From JAISFI01 sp031553775 (GTDB lineage Bacteria > Bacteroidota > Bacteroidia > Bacteroidales > Azobacteroidaceae), in assembly GCA_031553775.1 (NCBI GenBank), contig JAVBLA010000006.1:1-61205 (forward strand): a stretch of 61,205 bases of DNA. The letters run 5' to 3'. The notes under the pieces are model-generated. The model did no database searches. It worked only from the letters and a program-made list of their open reading frames with translations, and had not been told where the DNA came from. The position numbers and the translations under genes are program-made. Below, piece after piece: positions 25,726-35,165 of the stretch. Position 1 is the stretch's first letter; every line of letters starts with the position of its first letter.

Positions 25726-26079
25726 ACAAGGTATTGTCCCCCTGACCCCCAGCGGGGGATTGACCGGGCTTCGCCCGGGTGGGATTGGCAGGATTTTCCG
25801 AATTTCATCATTGCAATCTTCCAATGTTATTGGAATCCCCAAACCCCGTCATTGCGAGGAGGAACGGCGAAGCAATCTCCCACCAATTGATCGTCATTGT
25901 GAAGGCGAATCCTGAATCAATCTCATGATTATCAGTAGATTACTTCGCTCTCGCTCGCAATGATGGTTATTGTCAAACAGAATAATCCTTCTACAAAATG
26001 TTTACTGATTAAACGAGTTGCCGATGCGGCTCCGCTCCCGGCCTCGGGCCAGTGGCGTGAAGAAAAATACGCAGTGTAG
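25726..26079. other. gene-free stretch with several palindromes
   Basis: No credible coding region. It holds CCCCC-agc-GGGGG (25746-25758), a CCGGGC-ttc-GCCCGG hairpin (about 25764-25778), the CATTGCGAGG inverted pair (25848-25965) and CGGCCTCGGGCC-like GC-rich sequence (about 26039-26050). Open frames here are interrupted and have no start context. Confidence 0.6.
25848..25965. repeat. inverted pair of the GTCATTGCGAGG...CGAAGCAATCT repeat
   Basis: GTCATTGCGAGGAGG...GGCGAAGCAATCTC (25848-25879) faces an inverted relative AGATTACTTCGCTCTCGCTCGCAATGATG (in two parts, 25935-25965). This motif is widely scattered between genes in unrelated bacteria. The head-to-head pair could form a cruciform or act as a two-way terminator. 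Confidence 0.6.
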
Positions 26080-26277
26080 GCGTTAAAAGAGAAAAGCTGT
26101 TTGAGCACCGCAGGTGCGAGTTCTTTTCTCTTAGCCGGAACGCAGTATTTTTTAGCCAATGGGACGCAGCCTTGAACTTTTTGTAACTTTTTGTTTCAAG
26201 ACAAAAAGTTAATACTTGCAAGGCGACAGCCTTGACCTTTTGTAATTCTTTAAAAATCCTCCAAGGCGATAGCCTTG
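26080..26277 (+). repeat. dispersed hairpin repeat, copy B
   Basis: Three hairpins in order: AGAGAAAAG / CTTTTCTCT (26088-26096 with 26123-26131) enclosing CTGTTTGAGCACCGCAGGTG and GAGTT; TAACTTTTTGT / ACAAAAAGTTA (26184-26194 with 26201-26211) with loop TTCAAG; and CAAGGC-gaca-GCCTTG (26219-26234), repeated in variant form at about 26262-26277. Copy C at the right end of the window has the same order with compensating stem changes. Confidence 0.7.
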
Positions 26278-26393
26278 TATAAAAACCTTCAAATAGTTCC
26301 CAAATTGAATTTACATTCAAAGCAAAACCACAACAAAAAGAATCATTTTTCAAGCAAAAACAGATATCCAATTAATATTTTTACAGTATTTCT

Positions 26394-26424
26394 TTGGATT
26401 TACAAACTTCATGCTATATATTTG
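26394..26424 (+). promoter_or_regulatory. promoter of the surface-protein pair
   Basis: TTG (26394-26396), 20 bp, TATATTTG (26417-26424); 61 bp before the ATG at 26486. Confidence 0.65.
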
Positions 26425-26485
26425 CACGTTTCTTTACAATAAAAACTAATTGATTTTTAACCATCAAAATATTAAAATTACACAT

Positions 26486-28696
26486 ATGGTACGGAAAAAT
26501 TTACTATTTGTCCTGTTTGTTTCTATTTTTGTATCAGGGGTTTTAGCTCCTGTTTGTCTGCATGCCCAGGCTCCTGTAGCCAGCTTTACTGTGCCCGGAA
26601 ATAACGGCGTTTATTGGAGTGAGAACTTCGATGGAACTGTTACGGGTTGGACTTATAAAACGACCAATAAAGAAGGATATAACTGGAAAGTCAAAAATGA
26701 CCTGACGGGAACCAAATCTTTTAAAACAATTTATCCGGGAGACAAAGCATCTTTGTATATCGAAGGATTGGGAGCACCCCGTTGGGGAGCTCAGAACGAA
26801 TGGGCTATTTCTCCGAAAATCGATATTCCGGAAAATGCTTCATTGAGTTTTTATGCCGGTTACACACTCAATTATATTTCCAGCGGATGGAATATGAAAT
26901 TAATGGTTTCAGAGAATGCCGGAACCGATTGGGTAGAAAAATGGAGTGCTGCCACTCAATCATCCGGAGAAAATCCATACGCCTGGCGTATTATCGATGT
27001 CAACCTGAAAGATTTTGCCGGTAAGCAGATACAAATGGCATGGGTTTGCACGGCATCGACTTATGGTGCGGATTTTATACTGGACAGTATTGCAATCAAC
27101 ACGCCTCAGGCAAAAGAAAATATCAGTATACACACCGGAGATTCTGTTCCTTTCTATGATAAATCGTCCGGTAACCCGACTTCCTGGCTTTGGGAGTTTG
27201 AAGGAGGAACACCTGCTACTTCCACGGAAAAAAATCCGGTGGTACATTACTATAAATCAGGATCTTATTCTGTAAAATTAACAGCAACCAACAGTTCTGG
27301 TGCTAACAGCAAAACCATTAACCAGATGGTGGTGGTAGAAGACTTGAATCCAGTGGCAAAAATAGGCTCTCCCCTCTCCTTTCGTGCAAAAAACAGTAAC
27401 AGGGCATTTTTTGTCCCGGTTAAAGAACCTATAGAATTTAGTGACAATTCTACCAATTACCCGAACTCATGGAACTGGTATTTCGATGGAGGTACACTTA
27501 TCGAAGGACAGACAGAAGCCAAAGCTAAAGTTTCCTTTCCCAATCCCGGTTTTTACGGAGCTTCATTAAGCGTACAAAATTCTAAAGGCAACAGTTCTGA
27601 TATTACCATTATAGAAGCCGGGACCAAATCTTTTGTATGGAATTTCCAACCGGGAGATGGGAACATGACATTCTTCAAAATGGATGAAAATCAATATTTC
27701 CCCGGGAATAATACTAAAATAGAGGCTTATGCGGAGTACTTCGGCAAACCGGCAGTACCAGTATTATTAGATAGTGTAGAAGTTTGTTTTGTAGGTAACC
27801 AGACCGCTGACGAAGATTTTTACAACAAAATACAAACAATCACCGTATCTGTCTGCAAAGCAGAGAATGGAGTTCCGGGAGAAGTACTGACATCCGGTTC
27901 CTGGACGGTAGTCGATATACATACAGATAAAAATAATCCCTGCGGTTTTCCTTTGGACAAAAATCTGATCATCGACTTCCCATTTTTTATTGTTGTGAAG
28001 GGAATTCCCATGTATGCTGATCCTGGCCTGAATATGACCATCGGAATGGCACCCTGGAGATCTTCCGGAAACACAGCTTACCTGAAGAAAAAAAATGAAG
28101 ACTGGCGTACAGCCGACAGTTATTTCGGCAAAGACAAACACACCTCTCTTTATATTACGCCAAGACTCAATTATTCTATCCTGGTTCCTGAGAAAGATAA
28201 AGTTGATTTCAGCACGGAAGTGGAAACAAAAGCAGTAACGGTCTATGCTTCTTATCTTTGGGGAGCCTCTTCTGATCAAAGTTGGTGTAAGATCACCAAT
28301 ATGAATAATGGCGTCTCTCCGGGATCTATCAGCCTGAGTTGTGAAAAACATACCGGACTGCAAAGCCGGACTGCCTGGATCACTCTGACCAACGATATCG
28401 TGGAAAAGAAAATTCAGGTTGTGCAAGCCGGAACATCTACTTCTATCGTTGCTCCTGAAGCAGGAGAATTTGCATCTGCATTTATCGATAGATCAGGAGT
28501 TTTACATGTACAGTATGATAATGGAGCTTCTTCTGTTGCAGTCTACGGTGTTGACGGTAAAAAATATGAAGAAAAAATACTTTCCCCGGAAAAAGATAGC
28601 GATGTAATCAATGTAAGCTACCTGAGTAAAGGTGTTTATGTTGTGGTACTCTCAAACGGAAGTAATAACCGTACGATTAAATTAGTGAAACAGTAA
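26486..28696 (+). CDS. T9SS surface protein: choice-of-anchor-J, two PKD, BACON
   Basis: A 736-residue secreted protein, start chosen at ATG 26486 because it opens the signal peptide (about 1-28, ending LHAQ). Then a choice-of-anchor-J/MAM-like jelly roll (about 40-205: NGVYWSENFDG... AISPKIDIP... DFILDSIAIN), two PKD domains (about 215-285, FYDKSSGNPTSWLWEFEGG, and about 305-380), an unassigned beta region (about 385-565), a BACON domain (about 575-650: ASSDQSWCKI... QVVQAG) and a T9SS sorting domain (about 665-736). No catalytic triad is seen. It is 19 bp upstream of the 1812-residue gene, hence co-transcribed. Role: adhesion or glycoprotein binding (inference). Confidence 0.85.
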   Translation: MVRKNLLFVLFVSIFVSGVLAPVCLHAQAPVASFTVPGNNGVYWSENFDGTVTGWTYKTTNKEGYNWKVKNDLTGTKSFKTIYPGDKASLYIEGLGAPRWGAQNEWAISPKIDIPENASLSFYAGYTLNYISSGWNMKLMVSENAGTDWVEKWSAATQSSGENPYAWRIIDVNLKDFAGKQIQMAWVCTASTYGADFILDSIAINTPQAKENISIHTGDSVPFYDKSSGNPTSWLWEFEGGTPATSTEKNPVVHYYKSGSYSVKLTATNSSGANSKTINQMVVVEDLNPVAKIGSPLSFRAKNSNRAFFVPVKEPIEFSDNSTNYPNSWNWYFDGGTLIEGQTEAKAKVSFPNPGFYGASLSVQNSKGNSSDITIIEAGTKSFVWNFQPGDGNMTFFKMDENQYFPGNNTKIEAYAEYFGKPAVPVLLDSVEVCFVGNQTADEDFYNKIQTITVSVCKAENGVPGEVLTSGSWTVVDIHTDKNNPCGFPLDKNLIIDFPFFIVVKGIPMYADPGLNMTIGMAPWRSSGNTAYLKKKNEDWRTADSYFGKDKHTSLYITPRLNYSILVPEKDKVDFSTEVETKAVTVYASYLWGASSDQSWCKITNMNNGVSPGSISLSCEKHTGLQSRTAWITLTNDIVEKKIQVVQAGTSTSIVAPEAGEFASAFIDRSGVLHVQYDNGASSVAVYGVDGKKYEEKILSPEKDSDVINVSYLSKGVYVVVLSNGSNNRTIKLVKQ

Positions 28697-28715
28697 CCGG
28701 TTAATCTACATAGTT

Positions 28716-31700
28716 ATGAAAAAGAATTTTTTATTGAAAGCGGGCAATTTATTGGTATTGTTCCTGCTTGTTACTGGCAGCTCGTTATGGGCGCAAAAAA
28801 CGGCTACATTGCCGTTTACGGAGAATTTCAGCAGTCAAGCTACATTTGATAGTTATTGGACAATTGTAGATGCTAACAATGATGGAACCAAATGGTATCT
28901 GACAACCGGGAGTGGTAGAGCTGAATACAAATATAACGGTTCAAATGCGGCCAATGATTATCTCATATCTCCCGGATTTTATCTGTATCCGGGAAAAGCA
29001 TACAAATTGACATACAAAGTTGCTACATATAACACTACCACGGTCGAGAAAATGGATGTTAGAATCGGACAAGGAGTTACAGCAAACGATCAAGTAACTG
29101 TATTGAAAGATTATCCCAGCCTGACACAAGGAACAACTTATAAGGAAGAAAATATCTCCATTTCTGTTTCAAATGAGGGTTATCACAATATTAGTTTTCG
29201 TGCTTATTCCGATAAAAACCAATGGTATATCTACCTCAAAGATGTTTCTTTGACAGAGGTTATTCCTTTACCAGGAACAGTTACCGGAGTCACAGTAACT
29301 CCGGGGGCTAATAAAACTCTGACAGCCACTTTAAATTGGACAAATCCATCGCTCAATCATGCCGGCTCTATACTCAATCAAGTTGATTTTACCAAGCTGG
29401 AGATCTATCGGGATGCAGAAACAGATCCCATCCATACAGTTACAAATCCGATAGTCGGAGCTACTGTAAGCTGGACTGACGAAACAGTTACTACAGGTAT
29501 TCATACTTATAAATTTGTACCTTACAATGGGAGCAATAAGGGAACGGAATTCAGTGTAACTTCAGCATGGATCGGTGGGGGATTATCATTACCTTACAGC
29601 AACCTTTTTACTGCAAGCGATTTTGCGATGATGTCAATCCTAAATAATAATAATGATAGCTATACATGGGAACTGCAATCTGGTTACGCCCGGTATAATT
29701 ATTCTTCCATCAATAATGCCGACGATTATTTATTCACACCTCCCATTGTACTTCATGCAGGAAGGATTTATAAACTGACATTCGAAATATCATGCTCCAG
29801 CAGTAGTTATGCTGAAAGAATGAAAGTCAAAATAGGGAAAAACTGTACTGTTGCCGGACAGGATACCGAATTGGCTGATTATTCAAGTATTACAAATGCT
29901 ACCTATGCCACTAAAGAAGTTACTTTCTCTGTCAGTGAAGATACAGAGTATTACTTATCCTTCTATTGTTATTCTTTAGCCAATAAGAGGTATCTGCAAT
30001 TAAAGAATGTACAATTGATTGAATTAATTCCCATTCCCGGGGCAGTAACAGATGTAACTGTTACACCGGGCGCCAATAAAGCGCTTACAGCTAGTTTATC
30101 CTGGAAAAATCCCTCTTTGAATCAGGTGGGAGGAAATCTGGATCAGGCAAACCTTACCAAATTAGAAATCTACCGGGATGCAGAAACAGAACCGGTACAT
30201 GTGATTGAAAATCCGGTAACCGGGGCTTTAGTTTCCTGGACAGATGCCGGACTTAGTACGGCAGGGATACATCGTTATAAATTTATCCCTTACAATGGGA
30301 CAAATAAAGGAGCCGAATTTACTATTACCTCAGCCTGGATTGGCGGTGGATTAAATATTCCTTATGCTAATACACTTTCTACGGCTGATAAATTTACAGA
30401 AATGTCCGTGCTTGATAATAATGGAGATAATAACACCTGGTCTCATAATTCATCAGGACATGCAAGGTATTCTTACTCAACCACTAAAGCTGCCGACGAC
30501 TATCTATTCACTCCTCCTTTAAAACTGAATGCCGGAAGTATTTATAAACTGTCATTCCAATCATCCAGCTATACCAGCAGTTATATTGAAAGCCTGCGTG
30601 TAAAAATCGGAAAAGAAGCTACTGTTGCCGGGCAGAATACGGAACTGCTGGATTTTCCTTCTATTACCTGGACTAGCTTTACCTCTAAAGAAGTTCAATT
30701 TTCAGTAGATGATACGGAAGATTACTATATATCTTTTTACTGTTATTCACCGGTTAGTAAAAGATATTTAGATATCAAAAACATAGAAATAACTGAGATT
30801 ATCCCGTTACCCGGACCGGTAACCCAGTGCTCCACAGCAGCAGGCGCCGATAAAGCATTGACCGCCACACTTTCCTGGACAAACCCCATTGTCAATCATA
30901 TAGGAACTGCACTGTCGCAAGGGAATCTTACCAAACTGGAAATCTACCGGGGAGAGGAAACTACAGCGATACATATTATAGAGAACCCTGTAATAGGGGC
31001 AAGCGGAAATTGGACAGATGAAAATATTCCTGCTAATGGTAAGTATACTTATAAATTGGTTCCTTATAATGGAACAAATCAGGGAATTGCGGTTACCATA
31101 GCCACTCCCTGGATCGGTAGGGAACTGGACTTACCATACACCAATAATTTTTCAACTGCCGAATTTTCTCAAATGACGGTTTTAGACAACAATAATGATA
31201 CTAAAACATGGTCTGTTGCATCCGGAAGGGCACAATACAACGCTTCCACAACGGCTAATGCGGACGACTATTTATTTACTCCTCCGTTCAGACTTCTACA
31301 GGGGAATACTTATCAGATCAGTTATCTGTATTCGAAAGAAGCCAATTACAATGCAGAGAAAATGAAAGTATTCATGGGAACCGATATAACAGCCGAAGCT
31401 CAAACCATTGTGTTGAAAGAATCTCATGATATAACTTTCACCGCTAAAACAGAAACGTTTACCTTCACTGTCGATACTGATAGCATTTATTATCTGTCGT
31501 TTTATTGTCATTCGGATAAATTGAACGGGAAACTTTATGTAAGTAACCTGAAAATCGTCGAATTACCCACTTTACCAGGAAAAGTTACCGGTTTAACAGC
31601 TCTTGCCGGAGAAAATAATGCTAAAACAGCATTGGTATCGTGGACTAATCCTGCAGTCAATACTACCGGAGGCGCTTTAGCGCAGAAACAACTGACTAAA

Positions 31701-34154
31701 CTGGAAATTTACAGGAATAAAGATGCCAATCCGATCCATACCATTAACAATCCAGAAGTAGGGCAGATTTCCAGTTGGCAGGACACAAATGTTCCGGCAA
31801 ACGGATTGTATTCCTATAAACTCATTCCCTATAACGGAATCAATAAAGGAGAGGCTGATTCTATCAGTATATGGGTAGGCGGAGGACTGGATATTCCATA
31901 TATCAATAGCTTTACTGAAGCGGAATTTAAAACCGTAACGGTTGTAGATGCTAATGCAGATAATAAAACCTGGGCGTGGAAGAGTACATTCGGTTGTGCA
32001 AAATACGACTTTTATTCCAAACCGGACGACTGGATGATATTCCCAAAACTCGAAATGAAAAAGGGAGTTCCTTACATCGTTTCATTCAATTATAAAACGG
32101 AGGGACAAATGGCATATACCACTCCTCAGAATATTGTTCTTACCTGGAGCAAAGAAAAGGGCATCGCTTCGCATGATACGATAGAAGCTTTCAATAGTAT
32201 TTCTTATTCCGGAGTAGGAACAACCAAGACAAGTTCTTTCATCCCGGATTCCGATGGAGCCTATTATTTGGGGTTACATCTGATTCATCCCAGTAGTGGT
32301 GAGTACATTTGGATACAATCATTCAAAGTAATTATGGATCCTTCTGCCTCAATGGAAGTAACATCTCCTTTAGTTTTCTATAAACAGAATAAAGATGCGA
32401 CTCCGGCTACCATCGCCATTCAAGCTACTCACGGCTGGGAAGCCTCTACAGAAGATAGCTGGATCAATCTCAGTGGAGAAAGCGGTACAGGAAATGGCTC
32501 TTTCACGTTTACATGTGAAGAAAATACGGGAAATCAGCGAAGCGGAACCATCCGGATAGACGGGGCTGGTAAGACAGTTGAAATTACAGTTTTCCAATCC
32601 GGTAAAGGAGCTGAAAATCTGCAGGTAGTACAAAGCGATCTGTTATCTACCAATCTGAATATTTCCTGGGAAGCACCGGCTTACACAGGTATTTTATTCA
32701 ATATTTACAAGGATGGCGTTTTGTTGGAAGATAGCCTGTCCGTAAAAGAATATACGGATGAAAATCTTACCGTAGGAACTGAGTATTGCTACCGGATAAG
32801 TATTCTCTACCCCAATGAAACAGAATCAGTAAAAACCGATGCGGTTTGTGCTACAGTCATCGCAGCGGCCCTGGAAGTATCTTCTCCTTTATCTTATCTG
32901 AAGAATAATAAGGATACTGCTCCCGTAACCATTCAGGTGGAATCAAATGTAAATTGGACGGCTATTGCCGATGCTGACTGGATTACAATCAATAACGGTT
33001 CGGGTTCAGGGAATGGTTCTTTCTCTTTCTCATGGACGGAAAATACAGGAGACCAACGGAACAATACAATTCATGTAACCGGAGCCGGCAAAGATATCGG
33101 AATTATCGTCGCACAATCCGGCAAGGGAGCAGAAGATCTACAGGTAAGACAAGGTAATTTATTATCACCTAATCTGAATATCACCTGGGAAGCGCCGGGT
33201 TATGCAGGTATTTTATTCAACATTTACAAGGATGGCGTATTATTGAAAGACAGTCTGTCCGTAAAAGAATATACAGATCAAAGTCTCGCAGCCGGAACAG
33301 AATATTGTTACCAGGTAAGTATCCTCTACCCGAATAAAACAGAATCGGCAAAAACCAGTGCAGTTTGTGGCACAATCATCACTGCAGCCCTGGAAGTATC
33401 ATCTCCCTTATCTTATCTGAAGAATAACAAGGATACTGCTCCTACAACCCTCCAGGTAGAATCGAATGTAAGCTGGACGGCTACTACCAATGCCGGCTGG
33501 ATTACAATCAATAACGGTTCGGGATCAGGAAATGGTTCTTTCTCTTTCTCCTGCACAGAAAATACGGGTAACCAACGTAAAGATACGATTCATGTGTCCG
33601 GAGCCGGCAAAGAGATCAAAATAGCCGTTGCTCAATCCGGTAAAGGTATCGACAACCTGCGGGTAATTCAAGTAGATCCGAAAACAGCAAGTCTGAAACT
33701 TTCCTGGGAAGCATCCGACTATGAAGGTATTTTATTTAAAGTCTACCGGGATAATGTATCATTGACAAGCACGTTGACTGATAAAGAATATACGGATAAT
33801 ACAATCGTAAAAGATGTGGAATATTGCTATACTGTCAGCATTTTGTATCCCAATGGAACAGAATCCACACTTTCCGGTCCGGTATGTGCTACAGCAACTC
33901 AAACAAGTTTGGATAAAATTCCTGTAATAAAAGTTACCATTAGCCCGAATCCGGTATCCGGCCAATTGAAAATTTCAAGTGAAGAAATGATCGTCGGTGT
34001 ACGGATAAACGATACATCGGGACGCCTGATGCTGATTCTTCCTGTTGGAGAAAAAGAAACTTTACTGGATGTTTCCGGATGGAGTAAAGGAATGTATGTT
34101 GTATTGGTAGAAACAGAAAGTGGAATACAGAAACATAAAATCGTAAAAGAATAA
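28716..34154 (+). CDS. giant T9SS adhesin: five anchor-J, FN3-like and three BACON-FN3 units
   Basis: A 1812-residue secreted protein. Signal peptide 1-26 (ending SSLWAQ). Four repeats of about 256 residues pair a choice-of-anchor-J (cleaved-adhesin-like) domain with an FN3-like domain (junctions at about residues 185, 439, 697, 953), and a fifth anchor-J domain follows (about 1055-1210). Three BACON-FN3 units then start at about 1214, 1387 and 1560 with an exact 173-residue (519-bp) period. A T9SS sorting domain closes it (about 1740-1812, VTISPNPVSG... KHKIVKE). The design recalls Porphyromonas HagA/Kgp adhesin regions, without a protease. High DNA identity between BACON-FN3 units suggests recent amplification. 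Confidence 0.88.
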   Translation: MKKNFLLKAGNLLVLFLLVTGSSLWAQKTATLPFTENFSSQATFDSYWTIVDANNDGTKWYLTTGSGRAEYKYNGSNAANDYLISPGFYLYPGKAYKLTYKVATYNTTTVEKMDVRIGQGVTANDQVTVLKDYPSLTQGTTYKEENISISVSNEGYHNISFRAYSDKNQWYIYLKDVSLTEVIPLPGTVTGVTVTPGANKTLTATLNWTNPSLNHAGSILNQVDFTKLEIYRDAETDPIHTVTNPIVGATVSWTDETVTTGIHTYKFVPYNGSNKGTEFSVTSAWIGGGLSLPYSNLFTASDFAMMSILNNNNDSYTWELQSGYARYNYSSINNADDYLFTPPIVLHAGRIYKLTFEISCSSSSYAERMKVKIGKNCTVAGQDTELADYSSITNATYATKEVTFSVSEDTEYYLSFYCYSLANKRYLQLKNVQLIELIPIPGAVTDVTVTPGANKALTASLSWKNPSLNQVGGNLDQANLTKLEIYRDAETEPVHVIENPVTGALVSWTDAGLSTAGIHRYKFIPYNGTNKGAEFTITSAWIGGGLNIPYANTLSTADKFTEMSVLDNNGDNNTWSHNSSGHARYSYSTTKAADDYLFTPPLKLNAGSIYKLSFQSSSYTSSYIESLRVKIGKEATVAGQNTELLDFPSITWTSFTSKEVQFSVDDTEDYYISFYCYSPVSKRYLDIKNIEITEIIPLPGPVTQCSTAAGADKALTATLSWTNPIVNHIGTALSQGNLTKLEIYRGEETTAIHIIENPVIGASGNWTDENIPANGKYTYKLVPYNGTNQGIAVTIATPWIGRELDLPYTNNFSTAEFSQMTVLDNNNDTKTWSVASGRAQYNASTTANADDYLFTPPFRLLQGNTYQISYLYSKEANYNAEKMKVFMGTDITAEAQTIVLKESHDITFTAKTETFTFTVDTDSIYYLSFYCHSDKLNGKLYVSNLKIVELPTLPGKVTGLTALAGENNAKTALVSWTNPAVNTTGGALAQKQLTKLEIYRNKDANPIHTINNPEVGQISSWQDTNVPANGLYSYKLIPYNGINKGEADSISIWVGGGLDIPYINSFTEAEFKTVTVVDANADNKTWAWKSTFGCAKYDFYSKPDDWMIFPKLEMKKGVPYIVSFNYKTEGQMAYTTPQNIVLTWSKEKGIASHDTIEAFNSISYSGVGTTKTSSFIPDSDGAYYLGLHLIHPSSGEYIWIQSFKVIMDPSASMEVTSPLVFYKQNKDATPATIAIQATHGWEASTEDSWINLSGESGTGNGSFTFTCEENTGNQRSGTIRIDGAGKTVEITVFQSGKGAENLQVVQSDLLSTNLNISWEAPAYTGILFNIYKDGVLLEDSLSVKEYTDENLTVGTEYCYRISILYPNETESVKTDAVCATVIAAALEVSSPLSYLKNNKDTAPVTIQVESNVNWTAIADADWITINNGSGSGNGSFSFSWTENTGDQRNNTIHVTGAGKDIGIIVAQSGKGAEDLQVRQGNLLSPNLNITWEAPGYAGILFNIYKDGVLLKDSLSVKEYTDQSLAAGTEYCYQVSILYPNKTESAKTSAVCGTIITAALEVSSPLSYLKNNKDTAPTTLQVESNVSWTATTNAGWITINNGSGSGNGSFSFSCTENTGNQRKDTIHVSGAGKEIKIAVAQSGKGIDNLRVIQVDPKTASLKLSWEASDYEGILFKVYRDNVSLTSTLTDKEYTDNTIVKDVEYCYTVSILYPNGTESTLSGPVCATATQTSLDKIPVIKVTISPNPVSGQLKISSEEMIVGVRINDTSGRLMLILPVGEKETLLDVSGWSKGMYVVLVETESGIQKHKIVKE
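32356..33912 (+). repeat. three tandem 519-bp BACON-FN3 coding repeats
   Basis: Units begin near 32356, 32875 and 33394, each 519 bp. Units 2 and 3 are nearly identical over long stretches (for example the part encoding SSPLSYLKNNKDTAP). Equal spacing without gaps implies unequal crossing-over or gene conversion. Confidence 0.75.
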
Positions 34155-34204
34155 GTTTATAAATTTAGCCGGTTTTCAAAACCAGGATGAATATTTTATA
34201 ATTG

Positions 34205-34237
34205 CTGGCAGGGAAAAAATCTCTGCCAGTTTTTTTG
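34205..34237 (+). terminator. intrinsic terminator of the adhesin operon
   Basis: CTGGCAG / CTGCCAG (34205-34211 with 34223-34229) followed by seven T residues, 51 bp after the stop. Confidence 0.85.
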
Positions 34238-34292
34238 AGAAAAAGATTTTACAGGCTTTTTATTCTTTTCAAAAGCCAGAACCCGAAAAATA

Positions 34293-34326
34293 AGAATCCC
34301 TTTCCAGCATGCTGAAAAGGGATTCT
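34293..34326 (-). terminator. terminator of the 34353-34868 gene
   Basis: A perfect 11-bp stem AGAATCCCTTT / AAAGGGATTCT (34293-34303 with 34316-34326) lies 27 bp beyond the stop on the minus strand, with A/T-rich flanks. Confidence 0.7.
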
Positions 34327-34352
34327 ATTATAATACAAATGATAAATTACTT

Positions 34353-34868
34353 CTAGTTGAGTTTTACGAGGTGTTCTTTCAATTCTTCCGGAACATCTCT
34401 GATATCCATCACTTGCATTCCCGGTCCAGTATATGATTCTTGCTTGCCTAACACTTCATGCATCGTATCCATATCCATTTTCCACATAGCACCTGTAGCA
34501 GGATCAACAATCAACATTCCTATCAGACCACCAAATAAAATATTACCAAAATACCATCCGTCAATTGAAAATTTCACAGGAACTATTTTATCATCATATC
34601 CAGGACATGAAAACTTTACAGAATACTCTGCTTTAGTAAAGAAACCGGCACCTGCATCCAAGCGAAGTACAGCAGGTGTAACCCCGGAATAAATTTCTTT
34701 ACCATATTTGTCTGTAACGCTAATTTTTGCTTTATTAGGAGTACTGTTAATCGCTAAAGGATAACTACTTTTTGAAACAATAGATGCACATCCTGTCGAT
34801 AAAACAGAGATCGCACATACACTGACGATACAAAAATTTAATTTTCTTAGTTTCATTTTGTTTTTCAT
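34353..34868 (-). CDS. lipoprotein with PEGA-like domain
   Basis: A 171-residue lipoprotein: lipobox LSTGC places the lipidated cysteine at about 27. A PEGA-like beta domain follows (about 40-100: AKISVTDKYGKEIYSGVTPAVLRL... YSVKFSCPGYDDK). A hydrophobic stretch (about 103-121, WYFGNILFGGLIGMLIVDPATGAMW) is typical of a family of outer-membrane-associated lipoproteins in Bacteroidota. Function unknown. An in-frame Met lies at residue 5. It is alone on the minus strand. A possible -7 box (TAAATTTG on the minus strand, 34976-34983) would give a leader of about 100 nt containing a GTGGTCC/GGACTCCAC hairpin near 34915-34933. Confidence 0.75.
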   Translation of the reverse strand: MKNKMKLRKLNFCIVSVCAISVLSTGCASIVSKSSYPLAINSTPNKAKISVTDKYGKEIYSGVTPAVLRLDAGAGFFTKAEYSVKFSCPGYDDKIVPVKFSIDGWYFGNILFGGLIGMLIVDPATGAMWKMDMDTMHEVLGKQESYTGPGMQVMDIRDVPEELKEHLVKLN

Positions 34869-35165
34869 TTACCTCTTACTCTTTTGGCTTTTCAGTTTCG
34901 CCCCGTTTTTTCTACGTGGTCCCTGGACTCCACAGCATTGGTTCTCGATTGTTGGTTTAAAATAGTTAGTGATGCCAAATTTAGTACTTTTACTTAAATC
35001 ACTATCATTTTTCTCCTTTTTTTATTGCCCTCTATAAAAAAACAAAATAAGAAGTTTGCTATAACTGCATAATAGAAGAACTTAACAACATATCATTATG
35101 TTGCTAAAAATAGCCCGTTTTGAAAAATCAGGTGAGGTTAAAAGGGAATAAGTAGATTTCTTATT

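Noticed and set aside
26080..26277. CRISPR array in the hairpin repeat block
   Set aside because: Units differ in sequence and spacing and are palindromic modules, not identical repeats with equal spacers; no cas genes nearby.
25588..26371. Several 75-120 codon frames in the repeat block
   Set aside because: They lie on hairpin repeats, overlap each other on both strands and show no domain or start context.
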